Source of the DNA: Deltaproteobacteria bacterium
Lineage (GTDB): Bacteria; Myxococcota; B64-G9
Assembly (NCBI GenBank): GCA_030591745.1
Contig: JAUVAM010000016.1
Coordinates: 1 to 15,230 of the forward strand
Reading direction: 5' to 3'
Length of the DNA stretch: 15,230 bases
A model generated the notes under the pieces. That model ran no database searches, was not told the DNA's origin, and saw only the letters and a program-made list of their open reading frames with translations. Positions 7,128-13,286 of the stretch are shown piece after piece. Positions within the stretch are counted from its first letter, which is position 1, and every line of letters starts with the position of its first letter. Both the position numbers and the translations under genes were made by a program.

Positions 7128-9203
7128 TCACTTAGCGCAATCGTAAAGCCGCTCTTGCTCAACCCAGATAATCCTTCCCACCTTGCGCGGATCGTCAAAA
7201 GAATCGGTGATGGCCACCTCGTAGCGCCCCTTGGCCTTACTGCGAACATTGCCAAGGAAACTACAGGCTGGGCGGCAATCCCAGCGCACACAATCCCCCG
7301 CTTCCCATCCACGCTCAATCCGCTCTGTACGGACCTTGCGACCCACTTGGCCTGCCTCGGCTTTGGCTGCCAGCCCATCCTGATGAGCCTTCGCCTCCAA
7401 TTCGGCGTTCCGATACTTGACGGTAACCATGTCCTGAGCCCGCTCAAGCACGACCTGCAATTTGTCGTTTTGCCCGAAACGCAGCGCGCTTATCTTTCCC
7501 TGGCCGGATTGAAACATAGCCGCATCACGCTTGGAATGACGCCGGCCATGAGCCCGTGAGAAAAAACGATAGACCAGCGGCACACGGGGTCCGGCATAAA
7601 GCTGGCAAAGGTCCACCCCGGAGAGCTTGCCGTCGTAAAAACGCACCACGACCTCGAAACCACCGGCCGGACCATTCACCTCAAACAGACGACAAGGCAA
7701 ATCCGGGTCCAAGCTGCATCGACATTGTTCGCCTGCATCCCGTCCCGCCTCCCATAGCTTGGCAAAACGATTCTGGCCGGGAAAATGTTTCCGCTCTTTT
7801 CCAAAAGCCAGCTCACGAACGCCTGCGTCCCACTCGAAAAGAAAAGCCAGATCCCCTAAGGCTTCACGCTCGGCCAAATCGTCTCTGGCCTTGGTCAGGG
7901 ACGAACCCAGGCGCTCAAGCCGGCCGCGCATGTTGACCGTCTTGTTGCCCGGAGGCAGATAGGCCTCACAAGCTGAGAGCAGACGCTCTACCCGCGCCCA
8001 GGCCGGCAAGTCGGGTACCGCCACCCTGGCCAGCACCGCCACGCAGCGCTTGCCCACTGCGGCATCGACCCCAGGCAGACCCTTGAAGTGACTGAAGCGC
8101 TCCTTCATCAAACGGGCCTCGCCAAGCATGGCTGAAAGTCCATTCATGTCGGCGACCTGCTGTCGGATCAAGGCCTTGGACCACTTTTTCAAAAAACGCT
8201 TTTCGAGTTCCGGATAAAACTCGCTCTTGGGAAAACGCCGCAAGTAGACCACAAAGTCATCCCGCACCTTGGCAAAGGACTTTTCGGTCCCGTCCAACTT
8301 GGTGAGCCTATCCCGCCAAGCCAATTCCACTTTGCGCTCCAAAAAAAGCATAAGCTTGGGCATGATGTCCCCGGCCATGGCCTTCAATTCAGCGAGCCTT
8401 GCATCCAGGGCCTCTTGCTTGTCTGCTTGAATACCGACAGCCTCAATCGCCCGCAAAGCCGCCAGGATGAATTGCTTCTCCAAGCGCGAATGGGCGGCAT
8501 GATCCGGAAAAGACTGATGAAAAGCCCGCATGCGTCCAGCCACGTCCTCCAAGGCCGCCATGGTATCGACCAAGGGCAATACAGGCCTGTCAAGTACCGC
8601 CTTGGTCGTGGGCCCAAGCAATCCGGCCCAGCGGTCAGCCACCCGCAAACGCAAGCGCGCCAAGACCACGCGGTCGGGCGACAAAGCGGTGAAACCCTTG
8701 AGGTAGCCAATCATCTGCTCGACGGCGCTCAAGCTATCCAGGGCCAATCCATCGAGCCTCTTCGCCAGGCCCGCGATCTGCCCCTCGTCCAGATCGATGA
8801 GCAACTTCCCACCCACATCCCAAATCACCTTTTCCTCGACGCCGGTGTCCGTTTTGACTTTTTCCTGGTGCCCACGCGCCGCGACCCCTACAAACTCAGC
8901 CTTGCTGGCAAGCAAGGCGGCCCGGGCCTCATCGAACCCAAACTCCATTAATCGCCTACCCAAGAGCCCCGTGAGTTTCTGCTTAACATAACGGTGGGCC
9001 GAGGGCTCATCCGCCAATAAGCGATCTTTCTCCTCCAGCATGACTTCAATACGACGGGCTTGCTGGATAGGCGTCAGGGGTCTGGCAGACTGGGCGGCCT
9101 TGATGGCCGGATCGGGTTTGACCTTCTTTGCCGGAGTGCAGGCCGGTACCAACAGGCCCAGGATGAGCCCCCCAAATAAAAGCCTCAAGGCGAGACTTCG
9201 CAT
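7128..9203 (-). CDS. Large lipoprotein of unknown function with Cys-rich C-terminus
   Basis: I do not recognise this 691-residue protein. ATG 9203 is preferred over GTG 9209 because GGAGG lies 8 nt upstream of the ATG but only 2 nt from the GTG. A lipoprotein signal (MRSLALRLLFGGLILGLLVP) ends at Cys22 in VPAC, followed by a Lys/Pro-rich linker. Residues of about 40-450 look almost wholly alpha-helical and charged, resembling an extended helical scaffold; there are no catalytic motifs. The last 230 residues are different: eight cysteines (EQCRC, LPC, DLC, GDCVRWDCRPAC, YDC) could form up to four disulfides. The final 60 or so residues (WEAGDCVRW...GRYEVAITDSF...GRIIWVEQERLY) have an SH3/Tudor-like strand pattern, which is inference. 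It is divergent from the PP2C gene and lies 76 bp upstream of the nucleotidase gene, so it may be monocistronic or lead into that unit. Confidence 0.85.
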   Translation of the reverse strand: MRSLALRLLFGGLILGLLVPACTPAKKVKPDPAIKAAQSARPLTPIQQARRIEVMLEEKDRLLADEPSAHRYVKQKLTGLLGRRLMEFGFDEARAALLASKAEFVGVAARGHQEKVKTDTGVEEKVIWDVGGKLLIDLDEGQIAGLAKRLDGLALDSLSAVEQMIGYLKGFTALSPDRVVLARLRLRVADRWAGLLGPTTKAVLDRPVLPLVDTMAALEDVAGRMRAFHQSFPDHAAHSRLEKQFILAALRAIEAVGIQADKQEALDARLAELKAMAGDIMPKLMLFLERKVELAWRDRLTKLDGTEKSFAKVRDDFVVYLRRFPKSEFYPELEKRFLKKWSKALIRQQVADMNGLSAMLGEARLMKERFSHFKGLPGVDAAVGKRCVAVLARVAVPDLPAWARVERLLSACEAYLPPGNKTVNMRGRLERLGSSLTKARDDLAEREALGDLAFLFEWDAGVRELAFGKERKHFPGQNRFAKLWEAGRDAGEQCRCSLDPDLPCRLFEVNGPAGGFEVVVRFYDGKLSGVDLCQLYAGPRVPLVYRFFSRAHGRRHSKRDAAMFQSGQGKISALRFGQNDKLQVVLERAQDMVTVKYRNAELEAKAHQDGLAAKAEAGQVGRKVRTERIERGWEAGDCVRWDCRPACSFLGNVRSKAKGRYEVAITDSFDDPRKVGRIIWVEQERLYDCAK

Positions 9204-9260
9204 ACGCACAACCTCCAGTGAATAGGAATCGGAAGAGACTTACAGCATGTCGCTTCTTGA

Positions 9261-9276
9261 ATCAATCCCTGTGCCA
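9261..9276 (-). promoter_or_regulatory. Partial sigma54-like promoter facing the unknown lipoprotein
   Basis: Minus strand: TGGCAC (9276-9271), 5 nt, then TTGAT (9265-9261). The -24 element is perfect and the spacing correct, but the -12 element reads TTGA instead of TTGC, losing a key base. The position would give a leader of about 45 nt before ATG 9203. No activator gene or site was recognised nearby. Confidence 0.25.
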
Positions 9277-9309
9277 CATGGACATACTCACGTAGCACCG
9301 CATCGGTCC

Positions 9310-9338
9310 TTGACATGCGTTCTTGCCTCAACGAGAAT
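9310..9338 (+). promoter_or_regulatory. Candidate sigma70-type promoter for the PP2C phosphatase
   Basis: A perfect TTGACA (9310-9315) is followed by a 17-bp spacer and GAGAAT (9333-9338, 4 of 6 to TATAAT). Transcription would begin near 9345, leaving a very short leader that just includes the ribosome binding site at 9348-9353. This fits the start at 9358 and argues against the longer reading from 9247. Confidence 0.45.
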
Positions 9339-9357
9339 CCGAAGCCTCGGAGGCCCC

Positions 9358-10116
9358 ATGAAGACTACATCCTTTGCCCAAACCGATGTTGGTTTGCGCC
9401 GCGAACACAACGAAGATGCCTACCTGGTCGACGAGGAGCTGGGTCTTTACGCCGTGGCCGACGGCATGGGCGGTCACGCCGCGGGCGAGGTGGCCAGCGC
9501 CGAAGCGGTGGAGACGGTGCGAGACACCCTCTTGTCCCAAATCCACGTCTATAACGACTTCGAAGCCGATCCAAACAATGACAACGCCGACGCCCTGAGA
9601 CGGGTCATGGAGCAATCCATTCGCCTGGCCGCCTATCAAGTCTTCGGCATGAGCGAGATCGATCCAAGCCGCAAGGGCATGGGTACCACCATGTCGGCCA
9701 TGTTGCTTCGGCCGGCCGCAACGTTCATCGCCCATGTGGGGGACAGCCGCATCTACATGTTGCGTGGCGACCGAACCGCCCTGGTGACGCAAGACCACAC
9801 CTATGTGGCGGCCATGGTGGCCTCGGGCAAGATGACCGCCGAGCAGGCGAGCAAATCCAAGTACTCCAACGTACTGCTCAGGGCTGTGGGTTCCAAAGAC
9901 TACGTGGAAGTTGAGACCCGCATGCTGCGCCACGAAACGGGCGATATCTTCTTGCTTTGCTCCGACGGCATGCACGGTTACTTCAGACAAGATGACGTGA
10001 GCCGTCTTGTGGATTCAGCGGACTTAGACGGCTCCATGCAACGACTCATCAAGCTCGCCTTGGACAGAGGCGGCAAAGACAACATCACCGGCATCCTGCT
10101 GCGAGTGGACGAATAG
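9358..10116 (+). CDS. PP2C-type Ser/Thr protein phosphatase (PrpC/Stp family)
   Basis: This cytosolic 252-residue single-domain phosphatase removes phosphate from Ser/Thr residues using two metal ions and usually counteracts Hanks-type kinases. All family motifs are present: DVGLRREHNEDAYLV (10-24), VADGMGGHAAGEVAS (33-47), KGMGTTMSAMLL, AHVGDSRIYMLRGD, LVTQDHTYV, NVLLRAVGS, LLCSDGMHGYF and GGKDNITGILL at the end. The metal-binding acids of NEDA, DGMGG, SDG and KDN are intact, so it should be active. ATG 9358 is chosen because GGAGG lies 4 nt upstream, the domain begins at once, and the longer frame from 9247 would add residues lying over the promoter with no family similarity. No kinase or Stk partner is visible in the window. 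It converges with ilvE with a 16-bp gap that contains no obvious terminator. Confidence 0.95.
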   Translation: MKTTSFAQTDVGLRREHNEDAYLVDEELGLYAVADGMGGHAAGEVASAEAVETVRDTLLSQIHVYNDFEADPNNDNADALRRVMEQSIRLAAYQVFGMSEIDPSRKGMGTTMSAMLLRPAATFIAHVGDSRIYMLRGDRTALVTQDHTYVAAMVASGKMTAEQASKSKYSNVLLRAVGSKDYVEVETRMLRHETGDIFLLCSDGMHGYFRQDDVSRLVDSADLDGSMQRLIKLALDRGGKDNITGILLRVDE

Positions 10117-10132
10117 GTTCTTTACTCGTGCT

Positions 10133-11209
10133 TCAGGTATCGATGCGCTCGACCCAACCGAAGGGATCGGGCTCTTGGCCGATCTGCATGCTCAAAATGG
10201 TATCGTAGAGTTTCTGCGACAGGGCACCGGTCGTGCCGTCGCCTACCTGGTAGTCCGAACCCTTGTAATGGATGGACTTAACCGGTGAAATGATGGCTGC
10301 CGTGCCTGAGCCGAAAATCTCCGTGCAGCTTCCGTCCTTAATCCCCGCGATGGCCTCATCGATGCTGAGTTGTTGCTCCTTAACCGTCAGGCCCCACTTC
10401 TTCAGCATCTGGATGACGGAATCCCGGGTCACACCCGGCAAAATGGTACCGGTCAAGGGACTGGTGAACACCTCATCGCCCATCTTGAAAAAGATGTTCA
10501 TGGTGCCCACTTCTTCGATGTACTTCCGCTCGATGGCGTCGAGCCAAAGCACCTGCGTGAAGCCCTTGTCCTGGGCTTCCTTCTGGGCCAACAAGCTTGC
10601 CGCGTAGTTGCCCGCCGTCTTGGCGTCCCCCACACCCCCTCGCACGGCCCGCACATACTCGTCGGACACAAAAATGCTGACGGGGTTGAAGCCTTCCGCA
10701 TAGTAAGCGCCCACCGGACCGACGATGATATAAAACAGGTAATTGTTCGAAGGCCTGACGCCCAGGAAGGGGTCGGTGGCGATGATGTTGGGCCGAATGT
10801 ACATGGCACAGCCTGGGCTTTCAGGAATCCAGGCTTTCTCCAACAAGACCAGCTTTTTGAGGGCTTCCTGCACCACATCTTCCGGCAATTCCGGCATGAC
10901 CAGTCGCCGACAAGATCGATTCAAGCGGGACAGGTTGTCCTTGTAGCGGAACAAATACACCCCTCCGTCACCGCCGTGGTAAGCTTTCATTCCCTCAAAG
11001 GCTTCCTGCCCGTAATGCAGCACCATGGTGGCCGGGTCCAGCGCCAAAGAGTGATACGGCACAATGCGGGGATCATGCCAGCCTTGATCCGGGTTGTAGT
11101 TCATTTCAAACATGTGGTCGCTGAACATCCGACCAAAACCCAATTTGCTGGGATCTTTCTCTATGGGTTTGCGATTGGCGGGGTCGACCTGATCGATCCT
11201 GATATCCAT
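10133..11209 (-). CDS. ilvE: Branched-chain amino acid aminotransferase
   Basis: The 358-residue PLP enzyme interconverts leucine, isoleucine and valine with their 2-oxo acids using glutamate/2-oxoglutarate; it is cytosolic and the last step of branched-chain amino acid synthesis. It is the longer class IV form (about 350-360 residues), also found in Bacillus and eukaryotes. Visible motifs are HYGQEAFEGMKAY, RPNIIATDPFLGV, VGDAKTAGNYAAS with the PLP-binding Lys197, IEEVGTMNIFF, PLTGTILPGVTRDS and EIFGSGTAA. ATG 11209 has AAGGA 7 nt upstream, and the N-terminus matches the family without an extra tail. The gene is monocistronic by context, divergent from trmH and convergent with the PP2C gene. 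Its leader can fold into alternative hairpins around the ribosome binding site, and a promoter candidate lies at 11268-11295. Confidence 0.97.
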   Translation of the reverse strand: MDIRIDQVDPANRKPIEKDPSKLGFGRMFSDHMFEMNYNPDQGWHDPRIVPYHSLALDPATMVLHYGQEAFEGMKAYHGGDGGVYLFRYKDNLSRLNRSCRRLVMPELPEDVVQEALKKLVLLEKAWIPESPGCAMYIRPNIIATDPFLGVRPSNNYLFYIIVGPVGAYYAEGFNPVSIFVSDEYVRAVRGGVGDAKTAGNYAASLLAQKEAQDKGFTQVLWLDAIERKYIEEVGTMNIFFKMGDEVFTSPLTGTILPGVTRDSVIQMLKKWGLTVKEQQLSIDEAIAGIKDGSCTEIFGSGTAAIISPVKSIHYKGSDYQVGDGTTGALSQKLYDTILSMQIGQEPDPFGWVERIDT

Positions 11210-11210
11210 A

Positions 11211-11237
11211 ACGCCATCCTTTCGCCCCAGGGGGCGT
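11211..11237 (-). promoter_or_regulatory. Mutually exclusive hairpins around the ilvE ribosome binding site
   Basis: On the minus-strand transcript CGCCCC (11236-11231) can pair with GGGGCG (11228-11223), leaving the AAGGA binding site free. Alternatively ACGCC (11237-11233) can pair with GGCGT (11215-11211), which encloses the binding site in the loop and places the stem against the start codon. The two use the same left arm and cannot form together. The first stem is stronger. A switch is inference. Confidence 0.3.
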
Positions 11238-11267
11238 CATTCGAATCCACAAAGTTCCATTACAGGA

Positions 11268-11295
11268 TATATAGTCCCGCATCCCAAAGGATCAA
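11268..11295 (-). promoter_or_regulatory. Candidate sigma70-type promoter for ilvE
   Basis: Minus strand: TTGATC (11295-11290), a 16-nt spacer, then TATATA (11273-11268). Transcription would begin near 11261, giving a leader of about 50 nt that contains the two hairpins at 11211-11237. Confidence 0.42.
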
Positions 11296-11370
11296 GGCAT
11301 TTCTGTCTTCGGAGAAGATTGCGTCAAAGCACCCTTGACCTCCATTCGCTCGGCTGGCAAGGTTTCATAC

Positions 11371-12039
11371 ATGGCGGCACATGAGCCCAAACAAACCCTC
11401 CTTGAGCCCTTTATGCTCGAAGGACGCTCCGAGCGTCTGCGCGAAGTGGCTGCGTATCGCACCCGAGGCCTGACGGTGCTGCTCGACGGAGTACACGATC
11501 CCCACAACCTCTCGGCGGTGGTGCGATCCTGCGACGCCTTCGGCTTGCTGGATTTGCACGTCATCGAGTCCCAGGGCCGTTTTCGCGTCCGCTCCAAGAT
11601 ATCCCAGGGCTGCGAAAAGTGGCTGGACATCCATCGGCATGCCGGTCCGAAAAATGCCATCGACACCCTGCGGGCTTCCAAGCACGAACTTTGGGTGGCC
11701 GATGCGAGCAAAGACAGTATCCCGGTCGACCAGGTTCCCTTTCAAAAACGACTGGCCCTGGTCTTCGGCAACGAGCATCGAGGTGCTTCGGCCAAACTCA
11801 GGGAAGCGGCCAACGGCACCTTTCACATCCCCATGCACGGCTTTTCCGAAAGTTTCAACATCTCGGTGGCAGCCGCCATCACCCTGGCCATTGCCGCGCG
11901 GCAACGAGAGCGATTGCTGGGCCGACACGGCGACTTGAGCCCGGAAGAACAAACAGCCCTGGTCTGGAACTGGCAGAAGCGATCGGTCAAGCACGCCAAG
12001 TTGATCCTGGCCCGCTTGGCTCAGGAGGATGATTTATGA
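11371..12039 (+). CDS. trmH: tRNA (guanosine-18-2'-O)-methyltransferase, SpoU/TrmH family
   Basis: This 222-residue SPOUT-fold enzyme is expected to use S-adenosylmethionine to methylate the ribose of G18 in the tRNA D-loop. The three signature motifs are present: LLDGVHDPHNLSAVVRSC (37-54, with Asn46 and Arg52), LVFGNEHRGAS (130-140) and IPMHGFSESFNISVAAAI (153-170). These form the deep-knot cofactor site. N- and C-terminal helical extensions and overall length match TrmH rather than TrmL or the longer RlmB. ATG 11371 has AAGG 8 nt upstream; the in-frame TTG at 11335 lacks a well-spaced binding site and would add 12 unlike residues. It is the first gene of a plus-strand unit: its TGA overlaps the ATG of the TPR gene. 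An rRNA target cannot be excluded from the sequence. Confidence 0.93.
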   Translation: MAAHEPKQTLLEPFMLEGRSERLREVAAYRTRGLTVLLDGVHDPHNLSAVVRSCDAFGLLDLHVIESQGRFRVRSKISQGCEKWLDIHRHAGPKNAIDTLRASKHELWVADASKDSIPVDQVPFQKRLALVFGNEHRGASAKLREAANGTFHIPMHGFSESFNISVAAAITLAIAARQRERLLGRHGDLSPEEQTALVWNWQKRSVKHAKLILARLAQEDDL

Positions 12040-12734
12040 ATCTTCAGCTCATGACTCTTCGGCAAGACCAAAGCGGAAAGATCAAACTGGGCTTGGTGCT
12101 CCTCGTTTTCCTGCTGGGCCTGGTGGCCGGCCAATTGACCTATCGCTACATGACCCGGGCCAATCGCCTGAACGATGAAGCCGTGGATCTGATGAACCAA
12201 GGAAAATATGACACGGCGCTAAAAATTTTGGCGGAAGCCCTGGAGATTCAGCCCAGGCACCCAGAGGCCAACTTTCACCAGGGCATTTGCCTTGCCGAAC
12301 GACATCGTTTCGACGAAGCCCTTGAAGCCTTCACCCGGGTCGCTCTGCTCGATCCATCCCGGGCCGACGCCCACTATCAACAAGGCCGAATCCTCTGGAT
12401 GCTCAAGCGCTATGACAAGGCCATCGCTCCACTGCAAAAGGCAACAGACATCCAAAACAACTATCCAAACGCCTGGATCGTCTTGGCCGAAAGCCTCTAC
12501 GAAAAGCATCTGCGACTCCTGATCGAAGAGCCGGACAGCCAAAACAGCCCGGCACCGGCCGTGGCCGCTTTCAAGACCTATCTCAAACAACGCACAAGTG
12601 CTCCAGACAAACACATCGTAGAGCGCAAGCTTGAGATTTTGACCCACCTGCAGCGCTATCCGGAAGTACTTGAAAAACGCCGCCAAATGATGGAATGGGA
12701 AGCAAAGGGGAACATGGGTCATGATGCAAAATAA
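12036..12734 (+). CDS. Membrane-anchored TPR protein
   Basis: The 232-residue protein has one N-terminal membrane segment (about 18-34, LGLVLLVFLLGLVAGQL) followed by tetratricopeptide repeats. Clear repeats lie at about 44-76 (NEAV-type NQGKYDTALKILAEALEIQP), 77-110 (FHQGICLAERHRFDEALEAF) and 111-144 (YQQGRILWMLKRYDKAIAPL), with a divergent fourth at 145-190. A charged helical tail follows. TPR arrays bind proteins; no enzymatic motif is visible. The start overlaps the trmH stop as ATGA and has AGGAGG upstream, so the genes are probably translationally coupled. Its stop lies inside the first codons of the HTH/receiver gene (14 bp overlap). The membrane side on which the repeats lie cannot be decided: positive residues flank both ends of the segment. 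Confidence 0.88.
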   Translation: MNLQLMTLRQDQSGKIKLGLVLLVFLLGLVAGQLTYRYMTRANRLNDEAVDLMNQGKYDTALKILAEALEIQPRHPEANFHQGICLAERHRFDEALEAFTRVALLDPSRADAHYQQGRILWMLKRYDKAIAPLQKATDIQNNYPNAWIVLAESLYEKHLRLLIEEPDSQNSPAPAVAAFKTYLKQRTSAPDKHIVERKLEILTHLQRYPEVLEKRRQMMEWEAKGNMGHDAK

Positions 12735-13266
12735 CTACACCAGCGGACAGGTAGCGCGCCTTTTGGGCATTCCACCCCGCACGATCAGGGCCTATTTGGC
12801 CAATGGACGCCTACACGCTGAGCAGAACCCGGCAACCGGGCGTTGGCGAGTGACCCGCGAGCAAGTGATCGGCTTCATGCGCGACAATGGGATTGACACA
12901 AACGCCCTGGGGCAAAAAGCAAACATCATGGTCGTTGCGCGAGACGAAAATCGCTACCGCATCCTGCAACAGGCCTTGCAAGACGGCCCTTGGCGCTGCG
13001 ACTTCTCTGACAGCTGCGCCAAAGCGCTTATCAGCATGGGTGCCAAGCCACCCGACCTGCTGGTGCTGGATCATTGGGCGGCCCAAGACCACTGCCAGGA
13101 ATTGGTGGAGACCATCCGCGGCCACGAACGCACCGAATCCGTCCCCATCCTGCTCTTGTCCGTGCCCAAGGACATCGAAGAAATCGTACAGCCCGACGCC
13201 GTCATCGACGATCCAGAAGAGACCACAGAGCTTCGAGAAAAAATCGAAGCCCTGCTGAGTCGATAA
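12721..13266 (+). CDS. HTH DNA-binding protein with C-terminal degenerate receiver domain
   Basis: The 181-residue protein has a MerR/excisionase-type helix-turn-helix at about 6-53 (YTSGQVARLLGIPPRTIRAY, then a wing-like NPATGRWRVTREQVIGF) and a receiver-like domain at about 67-181. In the receiver, the acidic pocket is Asp75-Glu76, the phosphoacceptor position is Asp117 (PDLLVLDHW) and the Thr/Ser position is Ser147 (LLLSVP). The invariant Lys of the next loop is absent: that region reads VQPDAVIDDPEE. Normal phosphorylation switching is therefore doubtful, and it may be a constitutive or ligand-responsive regulator (inference). The order, DNA binding first and receiver second, is the reverse of most response regulators. 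It overlaps the TPR gene by 14 bp; a G-rich site (AGGGG) lies about 12 nt before the ATG. No histidine kinase is nearby. Targets are unknown. Confidence 0.87.
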   Translation: MMQNNYTSGQVARLLGIPPRTIRAYLANGRLHAEQNPATGRWRVTREQVIGFMRDNGIDTNALGQKANIMVVARDENRYRILQQALQDGPWRCDFSDSCAKALISMGAKPPDLLVLDHWAAQDHCQELVETIRGHERTESVPILLLSVPKDIEEIVQPDAVIDDPEETTELREKIEALLSR

Positions 13267-13286
13267 TTTCCAGCCTGAACAATACG

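Noticed and set aside
9247..9357. N-terminal extension of the PP2C phosphatase from ATG 9247
   Set aside because: It has no good ribosome binding site, lies across the promoter candidate, and the PP2C domain begins right after ATG 9358, which has GGAGG upstream.
9328..9990. 220-residue minus-strand open frame opposite the PP2C gene
   Set aside because: His/Val-rich shadow of the phosphatase coding strand with no family features.
10370..11338. 322-residue plus-strand open frame opposite ilvE
   Set aside because: It is fully antisense to a clear enzyme gene, has no recognisable motifs, and its length follows from GC-rich codon bias on the other strand.
11335..11370. TTG start at 11335 for trmH
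   Set aside because: No well-spaced binding site; ATG 11371 has one and fits the family length.
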